Source: Tenebrio molitor
Lineage: Eukaryota > Arthropoda > Insecta > Coleoptera > Tenebrionidae
Direction: 5' to 3'
Length of the DNA: 64,000 nucleotides
NCBI RefSeq assembly: GCF_963966145.1
Contig: NC_091052.1
Coordinates: 7,378,001-7,442,000 of the forward strand
The position numbers and the translations under genes are program-made. Numbering within the stretch: the first letter of the stretch is position 1; each line of letters opens with the position of its first letter. The notes below the pieces were generated by a model that saw nothing but the letters and a program-made list of their open reading frames with translations, ran no database searches and had not been told where the DNA came from. This document shows, one piece after another, positions 24,516 through 35,300 of this stretch.

Positions 24516-25235
24516 TTAGGCCTTGTTTCGTGGTTTAATGGCACAATAGATTATCCACCACGAGTTTAATAACTTGAAGCGAGATTTCGTCTCGTTGTAA
24601 AAGTCTAAATTTTTCAAACCGACTGAACAGAGTGCATTAGCTGGCGTTTGGCTCATTTCAGATTCAAGATTTTTCACATAAGCTCGCCAAATAAAAGTAT
24701 ATTTTGCATGTGGAACGAGACTGCTGGGGGCGGCGCGATACGGAGGCCGTTTCCAGATAGTTTCGGTTTTATGGTGTATTTTTATAACGGCGCTATTGTT
24801 TTTAACGCCGACCGGCAAACTTTCAAACACATCGGTTAAAAACCGGGGAAGAACATAACGAGCTGGATGAAATAAACAACCGAAGTGAAAGCGAGTGGGG
24901 CGTTCTTTATTAGAGGGCGGTTGCTCTGTTGGCGGCGACGCTTGTTTGTCTTTCTGGTGTGGAAGTCGGCGCTGATTGATAGGGACTTGGGTATGGTTTT
25001 GAAAAAAAATCGAAAAAAATTTTCCGGGGCCTAATCTAATCAATCGATCAGTAAATTGACGCAATGAAGGGGCGAGATCTGGAACGAGACGATTTAGTAA
25101 ATCGCCGCTATAAATACAGAAAATCGAAACGCGGAAGTCAACTGATGCAGGATATAGAGATCGCTTGACGGAGCAATCCTGCAACAAATAAAGAATTGCG
25201 GTCGGGTCTGGGAGGAAAAGGAAACCCACACTCAA
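24516..25235 (-). CDS. Longest open frame in the window (239 codons), unrecognised
   Basis: An uninterrupted minus-strand frame of 720 bases is unusual in this AT-rich DNA. From the first Met it runs MSVGFLFLPDPTAILYLLQD and is rich in Arg, Lys, Pro and aromatics. I see no domain, signal peptide, repeat or catalytic motif, and there is no obvious poly-pyrimidine plus AG at its start. The stretch is GC-richer than its flanks, which alone lowers stop frequency. It also contains the low-complexity run GAAAAAAAATCGAAAAAAAT (plus strand, about 25000), which is unlike coding DNA. More likely a conserved non-coding island with a chance frame than a gene. Confidence 0.12.
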   Translation of the reverse strand: MSVGFLFLPDPTAILYLLQDCSVKRSLYPASVDFRVSIFCIYSGDLLNRLVPDLAPSLRQFTDRLIRLGPGKFFSIFFQNHTQVPINQRRLPHQKDKQASPPTEQPPSNKERPTRFHFGCLFHPARYVLPRFLTDVFESLPVGVKNNSAVIKIHHKTETIWKRPPYRAAPSSLVPHAKYTFIWRAYVKNLESEMSQTPANALCSVGLKNLDFYNETKSRFKLLNSWWIIYCAIKPRNKA

Positions 25236-28200
25236 AAATATTCGATTTGATAACTAAATTCCAATGAATGAAATATTCATGCTCCGTACCAAACAGCGCC
25301 AATAAAAATAAAAGTAAAATCTGTGGAAAAAACATTCCCCACCGAAATCTCCGCCACATGAAATTCAAAAACTCCACATAATAATTGCCTGGTGCGCCTG
25401 TTTGCTATTTTTTACACGTATTTTGCACCGCGGCCATGTGCACAACAGTCTCTCGGAAAGGGAAATGTGATGTAAGAAAATTATCTCCGAGTGTCGTGAT
25501 TTGAGCGAACTTTAACTTGATACTTCTAAACTTTAGTTATTCGCCGCGTTATGAGAGGGTGTCGAGATAATTTAATTCTTTACATAGTTATATACGACGA
25601 CATTAAATTAATTTCACGCCCCAAGACTTCACAACCTACGAAAATAATCAAATCTCTAATTCGGGTAGTCATTAAGTAATCCGGGAACGAGAACATTCCG
25701 GGATAAATTCCGAAATAATATTTGCCGTTGAATTTTTAACGTAGTATTATTGCGTGTACGGCTTTATATCTCATCTTAAATGTGCGAACCCACTTCAGAT
25801 TTCACGCGTGCACCTATAAAAAATGAACATTTTTATGCCTCCGCGGCAATAAATTCAGATATTGAATTAAATATTTATTCAAAAAAATTTACAGTAGCTT
25901 TTTGTCGTTTCACTTGACTCGAATTTCCTTTAAAATATTTGCTCAAGGAAGTCGATTTATTATCATATTTTGCACCCTTGCCTTGTAGTGCCTGAAGGCT
26001 GCTGACAGATCATAAGTCGTACAAAGGGTTTTCATTATATTTCTCTTAGCAGCGTTAACACCGGGGGATGGCAAACATATTGTCGCCCCTAGTCAATTAC
26101 CGTCGTCCCTCTTTTTACACGTTTAAACGTTTCAAGCTTTAACGTTTTCAAAACGTTTTTCCTTGTGTGACAAATCATAAACAACAAATGGATCTCGTTA
26201 ATATCCCACGTAAGATCGTATTTTACCCCTACAATACACACGAGAAAGATAAAATTTAATAAGAAGCTACCAAGGCGCTCGCAATCTTTCACCTTATGAT
26301 GAAACTGAAATGCATTATAAACCAATCAAATCACGTCGGACTATTAAATTCAAGTATCTGTTCAGGAAACTGTGTCTTCGAAAATTTCCCAGCAGAGTAA
26401 TTTTCGCACAGCAATTGTCGCTGTAATTTTCACAGAATTGTCACCTCATGATCGACAATTTTTGACATTTATTGTGAACATTCGACGTCTGTCTTTCATC
26501 TAAACTCTTTCTTAAGCTGCAGACAGACAATGTGCTCTAGAATTTATAATTCCACTGTCGACACAAAAAAAAACAATGCGACAATCTTAAGAAACTAGTT
26601 CTCATTTAAAATCTTATGACAAAACGTAAAACTATGCAATCCGTGTTTATTAAAAATCTTATTAAAACCATCTATTTCACAGTTTTGCAGCAACTTGGAG
26701 GAATAACAGAGTTTAATGAAATTAAAAAAATTACTTTGTGAAAAGTGTCGTGAAGTTTTGAAAATCGCGCCTTTGTGTATCTCTATAGAAACGGTTGAAG
26801 TGGCCTTTTTTTGTCACCGGACTTGAAAAACTTCAAATCCTAGGAATTGAAATGTTCACAGGCGGCTCGACCGAGTCAAATGTAAGACCATTTGAAGCAT
26901 TTCTCACGATTTATTTATCAATAATTACACGAAAAATTTAATAATTAAATGAGCCCTATTAAAAAAAACCTCTAAAAAAGCGAAATAACGAAATTATTAC
27001 CTAATATTTAACCGGTTCCACTGTGGGGTAACACGAGCCGCCCTTGTGCATGGATGACAGATGTCAAAATCAAAAATAGCAAGATGGGCGTTTAACGTTA
27101 AAAAGTAAACTTTAGGCTTTAGTAGACTTTATTATTGAACCTTGAAATTGTAAGTTCGAAAATTGTCATTTTACTGTAACTGCAGCAAAAGAAGATTAAT
27201 AAGCTCATGTCTGATTTTTTTTGTGATCCGCTTGAAGATAAAATAGTATACATATATCATTCAGAGCAGAAGGTCTTCTTGTGCTTCGCCCAGTTGCGAC
27301 CTTGACTTCGTCTCGGTCTTCAATCTCTCGGCTTAGCACAAAATGACTCGCTTCTACTCTTAATGATAATCTGTTATTAAGATTTGGTTCGATTTTTTTT
27401 ACAACTATTGAATTAGATAGATATTGGTTAAAAATACATTAGTGTATTGATGGGTGTGAAATATAATGTTTACCACTTTGACTGAAAAAATAATGTTAAT
27501 GTCACAGAAACTGTGAAGTAGTATTTCATGGAACTGACAAAGATTAATAACGGTTAAATGAGCAATAAATCTTTGTTTGCCAGTCAGGATCGATAATGTA
27601 CCGATAAGTTTCGATTTAAACTAAACACTACTACAAGCAATAGCTGTTGACGAATAATTAATCACCAGAAATTAATTTTACGTCGACAGAAAGTAGACAA
27701 AAGATTTATTGGTACAATTTGTTGAAAGTATTGGATATTTGTCCAATCATTTTTTTCTATAAGACAGTAAGCCGTTTCGGTAAATTCGTTTTGTTGGCTC
27801 TGTGAGCCATTTCATGAGGGTTAAAAACGCGATAAAAAATGTTTCAAACTTTTACACAACTGTATAGGTATATATGAATAATTTATAGGACCAGGATGGA
27901 ATCCATTTTTCTCTAGATTGAGTTTTCATCCGGCAAAATAATTTCTATTGAAATTAGTTGTCGGCCGAGATGACGTCGTGCTGCTCCACTACAATTACAA
28001 AAATATGCATAAGAGAATTTGCAGAATTCCGCAGGACGAGCGCCACGTCCTGAATTCCATTTGAGCGTCCAGGTCCGGATTAAAGTATCAAAACGGGCGA
28101 TTCTAGTTTCGAATTAAGTGTGAGCCCCGTGAAGAAATCGATAGCGACCTAAAACTGCGCCTATTACCGGTAAAAGCACACAAGAAATTCGGATCTGAGG

Positions 28201-29209
28201 ATACGGCGAGACAGGATAGGTAACGCGAGAAATCTGCTTTATCTAGAAGGTAAAAGGGGACGAGATAAACTGGCAACCGTGAGCTTTTTGTCCTGGTATT
28301 TTGCATAATTTATTTTTGATCAGTGATCCTCGAAATGTTGAAAATCCGAAAGGGTTTTTGTTGTTGGAAGAAATTAAAACGGCGTTAGTGTGGTGGATTT
28401 CACCCGCACTAATCTGGTTTTTCTTGCACGCCTCCCCATTCAAGCCATGTGAAATTGGTTATTTCCAAATTAAATTAGCTCGCCAGTTACTTGCAGGGAA
28501 ATTTTCATTGTTTGTAAAAATTAGCCGGCCCCTAATGCAATTTCGCGATTGCCAATTTCTGAAACGTATAAATACAAAACTTCACACACAAGCAAAAAAC
28601 ATAATCAGAAAGACAAACGAAAGCATAATTTCTTAAATGAATCTATCAACAAAGCTCGAATGCTGTTTACTTATTTTATTATATAGCTACCTAACTAAAA
28701 GTTGCTCGAGACACGGGAGCTTTCATGAATAACTTATAACGCTTTCGAAAGCTTTTCTTAATCAGCTTTTTGACGGATAAACGCCGCACGAGCCGAACTA
28801 GACTGAGCGTCTCGCCGAAATTTTCATAAAAATTCCAGGCATCGTACACATCCTTCCTTACACTTGGCGGCTTCTTCTTTCATTAAAAATTCAACCGAAA
28901 AATATTTGCTTTGAGTTTTAGAGAGTTGCGCGGATAATAATTGTCTCGAGTCCTGCGGGGCTCGAAATTACTTATGTACTAGTCCTCTTACTTGGGGGGA
29001 ATTACGCACAGGGAAATAAATTAGGTGTTGCGGAATATTTGATGGGGCATCAGTGAATATTTTATGGGGCTTTACAACATTTTTATTTCCCCTGTTATTC
29101 GGGATAGACACAAAAGAATTGCTCACTCCCGCCATCATATCGTGATGTTTGGGCAATAAAAGTCAAATATCACTTTTAGGCCCAAATTTACATTTTTTTG
29201 TTGTTGCAG
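25236..29209. other. Intergenic or intronic DNA without recognised genes
   Basis: Mixed AT-rich spacer. Patches near 25400-25560, 27960-28260 and 28780-28960 are GC-richer but not coding. The 111-codon frame 28301-28636 plus and its minus-strand partners have no family likeness. No transposon ends were found. Confidence 0.42.
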
Positions 29210-29248
29210 GACCTCTTAAGACGAGACGTGGCAGGACGTGACCCGTAA
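29210..29248 (+). CDS. Possible terminal micro-exon after a strong acceptor
   Basis: A very good acceptor (TTTACATTTTTTTGTTGTTG followed by CAG) ends at 29209. The frame after it reads DLLRRDVAGRDP then TAA (29246-29248); alternatively a GTAAAT donor at 29244 would make a 34-base micro-exon. The evidence is only the acceptor and the short readable frame. One such coincidence is expected in a window of this size. Confidence 0.12.
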   Translation, partial: DLLRRDVAGRDP

Positions 29249-31683
29249 ATTTTAACCTTCCAAATAAGAGTACCTCCGTAAAAGCGCAACACTTTTATTT
29301 ATAATTTTTTTATTATGTACACGTCTCGTCGACAAAACACTACGATCGAAAAATGATAAAGCTCTGGTCCCGTGTCGCGAGCTTTCGGGGTTGTTTTCAC
29401 AAACAAATTAATTTTCTTTTTAATGAACTGTAAAAAATGTTCACTGGTCTGGTGTTATTTCAAGCAGAATCATTACTTAATCGTCTCGAACGTTAAGTTT
29501 GTTGCAACACGCGTTATTGTTTAATGAGTTTCCAACAAAATCAATAGCTCTGAAATTAGTCAGTGGTGAAACTAATGAACCGCCGAGCCCCTAACTAACA
29601 GGTTGTTTAAGGTAAATATTTTATAACAAAGTTAAATGGTGTTTGGTAATCACAAACTTGAGCATCCAAAGCAAATGCAGTGTATTAATGCAGCATAATT
29701 CCTTACTGCAATAAGTTGCTCCCGACACTCGATATTAAATTAACCCCGAAGTAAGTCTATTAAAATCTTTGGTCGGATTTGATCTTAACGTCATCGGAAT
29801 AAAACATAATTTAATGAGAACGGGACGTATCCGTTTTAATTTCACAAAGAAGGATCTCTCTAATCCCCCTGAAACATCAACAGACCCAAAATTAAATTAA
29901 CCGCAGCAACAGATTTTTTATAGAGTGTTCCAGAAAGAACGTGGGAGGGCCCTTATTACAAAAACATCAAATAAAAAAATGTTCGGGGTCCTGAATAATA
30001 ATCAAATGTAATGAAGAAATAACAATTAAAACATGTTTCAAAACCAAATCGCAAATAAAATGTCTGGCATCTTACTTTTGGATTTAGTGGAGTTAGAGAT
30101 ATCTCGTGGTAAGATGGTTTTACCTTTGGCCGTTCGTTTTTATTTGGAGGGAGTAAGTTTGAAGTGGGGAGTGTAGCTGCTTAACTCCAGAAAAACCGAA
30201 GCTGTGGTCTTGTATGGAACGGCCCATGCGGCAGTTCCCATCAGCATCGGAAAAAAAAACGATCTCCTTTAATTTTATTTGCGGAACTTAACAGAATCGG
30301 TGTCGAGGGAGCGGTCCAGTTCTCAGGTCTTTTGTGCCTCGTAATAATAATTAAGGGGTACGTGGTGGCCGGATTTTAAACAAATATATGTTAATATTTG
30401 ATGGCGGGAGACAAAAGGGTGCGTTTGGGGGCAGAGCGAGGAGGACCACCGGCCATATTACGTGATGCGCGTTGCAATTTGCTCGCTCGACCTTCTCCTA
30501 ATCGTTGGCTCCGAAGTCGCTTACAACGTAATGACAAGAGATTTAAGGTTAGACCTCTCTTCATTTGCTACAGTTTATTGCCGAAATTTCACAGCAAATT
30601 TTCCGAGCACGTGCTGGTCTTTAGCTCATTGAAATGGGCCGACTTCGGATCATGCCTCGCTTTTCCCAGACATCGCTCCTTTTTCTCATCAGTGATGAAC
30701 GAAACTTTCATCGGGTATCGGATCTTGCTCCCCTAATTCCGCGACTTATTTACGAACATTAAAAACTTTTAAACGAGGTTAAATCTTTTTGTTTGCCAGA
30801 CGGGATTGCTCGACACATCGAAAATTCGATATTCGGAAAATAATGAACCATTAAATCGCGCTAATAGATCCAAGCAACGACTTACCGGTTCGACAAAGAT
30901 CAAAAAAAGTGCGTTTCTCCAAATGTAATCAATGGAAATCGAGTTCACGTTAATGTTGAGATTTTACCAAAATTTATCAAACCCCACTTTCTTCTTAATT
31001 TGTGCTGATCTAACATTCTATCTCGTGCACACATACGTATAACTTGCAATTATGCATTATTAAAACCTCCACATTTCGTTCTCCACGTCCCCTTCTCGTA
31101 GATCACGCTAATTTTGCTTCCTACTTGTGTTTTTTGTCCCTATAGACCCATATCTAACAATTTAGTTGCAAAAACCTTAAATCCGTTTTATCCCGACGAT
31201 AACAGAGGCTCACGTACTTAAATCTTTTTGAAAGACCTCTTGGTGATAACTTGCAGGTTTACATTTTAGTAAAGAACGCCAACATTTTAAGAAATGATCT
31301 ACATCAAAGTTATAATTCAATTCGTTATCATTTACACATATCTAGGCTGGTCTTCAGTACTATGATAAATTTTAAAATTTATAATATACAGGAAATATAA
31401 AATCGATCCGCATATTTATAAAAAATAAATTACTTCTCTTGGCAAAGTACAAGAACAATGGCTTTACAAAAAACCATAAATATTTATACACGTGTGTATA
31501 AAGCACCACATTTCTGTATAAGTGGAACGATTACACACACGACCGCATCCAGTATTGTAATCTCACGCCTAAGAATAAACTACTTTATATGTATACAAGT
31601 TGTCTCTAAGTTACTGCAACAAATATTTATCTCTGTATCAAAGCCAAAAAGTGCATATTTTTAGCCAGAGAGTGGGATTTCAA
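29249..31683. other. Intergenic or intronic DNA; one transposon-like terminus
   Basis: At 29932 a GAGTGTTCCAGAAAGAACG block resembles the CAGGGTGTTCC termini of mariner-type MITEs (compare 53372), but no partner end is visible. The 30398-30736 frame (112 codons, Arg-rich at the start) lies in a GC-richer patch without splice context. Elsewhere nothing is recognised. Confidence 0.4.
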
Positions 31684-32080
31684 GTCGAGGCGCAGCCGAG
31701 GTGAGAAAACAGGCGAGGACAAAAGGCATTTTTTGGCAGAGGTACACATTATATACATTATATTTTTTAGGCGAACTACAAAGCAAAAAACATCATTGGA
31801 AAAATTTATTTTGTACCTTTTTCAATACATAGATCAATTTATTAATACATATTAATATTTTTTTTATAGTACTTGTAATCAGCTTGCCAACAAAACTAGA
31901 AATTTATTATTTGCAATACAATTACTTATTTACATAATAATTATCGGTTTGTCGGTTTCGTTGCTAACTTACTAAATAGACCAATAGATGGAGCCACGGT
32001 CAGCGTCCAAAAAAGAGTCACTTTTCTTCCGTTTGTGAGTACGTAAAATTACCGTTTTCATTAAGATTGCCTAAAAAATA
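31684..32080. repeat. Dispersed repeat, copy B (about 400 bp)
   Basis: Same family and orientation as 4531-4929. Shared landmarks are GAGGCGCAGCCGAGG, TTTTTTGGCAGAGG, AACAAAACTAGAAATTTA, GTCGGTTTCGTTGCTAAC, GCCACGGTCAGCGTCC and the right border TTGCCTAAAAAATA. Differences are mostly small insertions and deletions. Non-coding. Confidence 0.85.
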
Positions 32081-32512
32081 ATTAACACATTATGAATCAG
32101 GTAGCATTGATTATTTTTTGTCATTGCATAATTTAGGTAACTAACTAAATGTGAAAAAAACTCTTACCATGTTGAAATATGCACATTTAGAGTTCTTTTA
32201 CAATTTATCTCATAAAATTATGACTGGTGAAGGCAACAAATCACTTTGTGTTTTCTTTATTTCTTGAGCAAATTAAGTAAAATTTCTTTAAGCGCAAGGA
32301 TAATAAAGGGTAAAAAAATGTTTTATTTTACATCCTGAAAAAGAATGCCCACTTTAGAAATACAATATTGATTAAAAAACAACTACTTGTTAATGGTGGT
32401 ACAAAATATACATTACTAAAGCACTATAATATACCAATATCAAACTCCACATGGTTTGGTTTAATTTTAAATTATTGTATTAAATTAACTTTAATTTAAG
32501 AGTTACAACAAG
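32081..32512. other. AT-rich spacer, nothing recognised
   Basis: AT-rich with no frames, no shared repeats and no splice context. Confidence 0.5.
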
Positions 32513-32734
32513 CAAAATGATTGTGGATAAGTATGGCAACCATGTACGAAAATGTATGTGGGTAGGATAGAGTTGACATTTATTTGACAATTCATAGTCG
32601 CGCAAATTTGATAATTGTCAAATCAATGTGCAATGGTATAAAAAAATTAAATGCACGCTTATGAAATGTCATACAGATGTCAACTCTACTCTACCCCACA
32701 CACATAGCTGCCATACTTATCCACAATCATTTTG
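32513..32734. mobile_element. MITE with about 60-bp inverted repeats
   Basis: The left arm CAAAATGATTGTGGATAAGT continues ATGGCAACCATGTACGAAAA and AGAGTTGACA. The right arm, inverted, reads CAAAATGATTGTGGATAAGT then ATGGCAGCTATGTGTGTGGG and AGAGTTGACA. The outer 26 bp are identical in both arms. Total 222 bp, non-coding. A related single arm is at 48941-49020. Confidence 0.88.
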
Positions 32735-33999
32735 AATCATCCAATATCACTGTCCACTTTCCCAATGTTTTGTTGCTTTTATACATTCAAATTAAAACGT
32801 TGTTAAAAACTTCAACACTTATTTGTCTTTGATAAAATTTTATGATTTTTGTATCCTTATTTCATCATTACCGTCATTACTCGTATTAAAATATGTATTT
32901 TGCCTTGCTCACTGCTTAATTTTAGAGCCGTAATTTTCATTAAAATTTCATTTCAAGGTAAAAGAGTTGTAAGAGGGTTTATGCTTACTAAAGAACTGGT
33001 TTATACTTTTATCAGATAAAATACGCAGCATCTAGCGTCATAACAATACGGATACGACTTTAATAATAATAAAACAATGCCATTTTAATTGTCTTTTCAT
33101 AATGCTGCCACCTTTTATTTTTCACATTCGTAATACCGCTAATTAAAAAAAGTATTTTATAGGAAGAACTGGAACGATGCGACCATTAGTTCATATCGAT
33201 GTCGGAGACTCCCCAGCTCCCAGACACATTTTCCCAGTTTTAATTTTATGACGGACAAATAAAAGTTAATGAAAAGGTGCAAATTTTATTATTAATAAAA
33301 TGGAAAAATGTAAAAAGAATTCTCTCTGTCCGCCACCTCGGTTCGTTTTTTATTTTACTATTTTCCACTCGGTCCCCTCCTCATTTTAGTGCGATCTAGT
33401 ACTCATTAATTCTTCCGTTCCTTCTATTACAAGTAAAACTCTGTACAAAAAAAATTCCTCATTTAAAAAAAGTCAACTAGAATTTTAACCTTAGTAAATG
33501 GTAATTTTCTCGTTTTTCGTCCTGGTCTCAGTATACATAAACCTGTTATCACACCACTGGGCCTATTCAGTCCGTTTTACGCCACAGTAACTTCACTCTC
33601 TTTCTATAACGTCGTGACTTTCCTAATCCTGTATAAAATCTATCCTCAGAGCTGTCACCAATAGTTGAAAAAAAAGTACCAACAATTCGTTAAAAGTAAA
33701 CTTGATATGCCTTTTTATTTTCATAGTAAATATTTTTCCGTTATTGTAATCGTAACAACGTTTCAACTGGAAGCGAACAAACCGGATTACCGCCTTTTAA
33801 TAGCAATTTGCTACAGTTGAAACAAATTATAAACAAACTACGAAATAACAAACACGAAAAAAAAAACAGAAAAATCATATTCAGAATTTACAGCATGGGA
33901 ACATGATGTGTGCATAAATTGTAGTCTGTTCCAGGACGTCAGGATTTTGAGACTTAAAATTTCTCCTCGAGAAACTTAACAGCTGTGGGTTCTCTCCGA
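32735..33999. other. AT-rich spacer, nothing recognised
   Basis: AT-rich, with poly-A and poly-T runs (for example about 33850). No gene or repeat partner seen. Confidence 0.5.
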
Positions 34000-35300
34000 A
34001 CTAATATTATGTCTGAATTGTGTCTCAACATCTCCAAATCGTAAGAGTGACTTGAATCCAATTGAACACATATGAGATCGATCAAAACCAGTGTCGGAGG
34101 AGTTGTCAGTAGGATGTGGGTCAAAAATCCTCTATATTAACACTCTCCATTTCGCTTCGTTCGTATTCAGACGCGAAGTTTCAGCTTTCGTGGTATATCG
34201 TCGATTTTAGCGAAACGAAATGGAATTACGCCGCCACCATTTCCAACCCGCTGATCGTTTAATTGGACTAGTTCAGTCTCGATACAGAGCGCAAATAGGT
34301 TTTGTAAAACAATTTGCGGTTTAAATACTTAAATAAATTCGTGTTGATGAGTCGATTTGTCTGACCGAGTGACAAAATGAATTTGTCGTTGTCGATCGAG
34401 AAGATGGGTCTTAATCGATGAGCTTTTAGTCCGGGAACGATTCTTCCCATCGCCAGTTCAAACACCTGTTTTTGATGATTCATCATATCCTCATCCATCC
34501 GGCACTGATGAAGCCGTCGGAGGTGGCCGTTGTAAATCGGCGATTTTCCAGCCGGAGGAGAGTCAGGTGTGCCCCATCAATTAGCGGCGAGTCCGTTCAT
34601 CCGGGACAGGTCGGGATTTCGTCTGACCAAGGGATCCCAGAGCGTTAAACAATTTATTCCTCATACGGTCATTTGTTATCCCGAAGTACGCGATCCGATT
34701 AAGCACCGCAAGTCTAGTTTCTACTAATCCCATTCACATTACAGGACGCGGACGCCGGTCATTGGAGACCTTTAATTAATGCATGGAGCTTCCTGATCCG
34801 CTCCATACCGACCTGCATTAGTCTACACGGATCCCACATTAACGAATGTTCGATTTCGACCGTTCTTTATTCCCCCGATTCCCGACAGATTACGCCCGTT
34901 CGATTAGAAATGGAAAAATTGACGAGATCGCATGATTTAATCGGACCAAAGGATAATTGCAAGAGCCGTTCCTTCCCGACTAATATTAATCGTTATTTGA
35001 CAATAAAATTAAGCCCAGGGCCGGATCATTTTAATTAAAACACTTCCTTTGTCAGGATTCGTTCGCGCACCTGAATTTAATTTGCAAAGCTAATTTCGGC
35101 CGAATCACTCCCTGAAATAACATGAAAGAAAGTTTGATGGTGGAATCAAATATAGCGCTGTTCAATTTTGGCACTTTTCGTTAACCAAGACAAAGAGTAA
35201 AGGGCGCAAATGAAAGGCGGCAAATTATTAAATTTTGGACGATTCAACCAAAGGGCGCCTCTCTTCTGCACAATTCAATTAAAAAATGGAACATTTTCAC
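34000..35300. promoter_or_regulatory. GC-richer non-coding island, enhancer candidate
   Basis: This is one of the longest balanced-composition stretches without coding character. It is dense in homeodomain-like words: TAATCCC (34725), TTTAATTAATGCATG (34771), CGATTAAG, TTAATCGG and ACTAATATTAATCG (34979). Around 34776-34822 the parts AATGCATGGAGC and GCTCCATACCGACCTGCATT can fold with an 8-base bulge. A 76-codon minus frame (34268-34498) overlaps but is not convincing. Function is inference from texture. Confidence 0.35.

Noticed and set aside
34776..34822. microRNA precursor at the AATGCATGGAGC fold
   Set aside because: Stem is short with an 8-base bulge and the arms do not match any insect microRNA I can recall.
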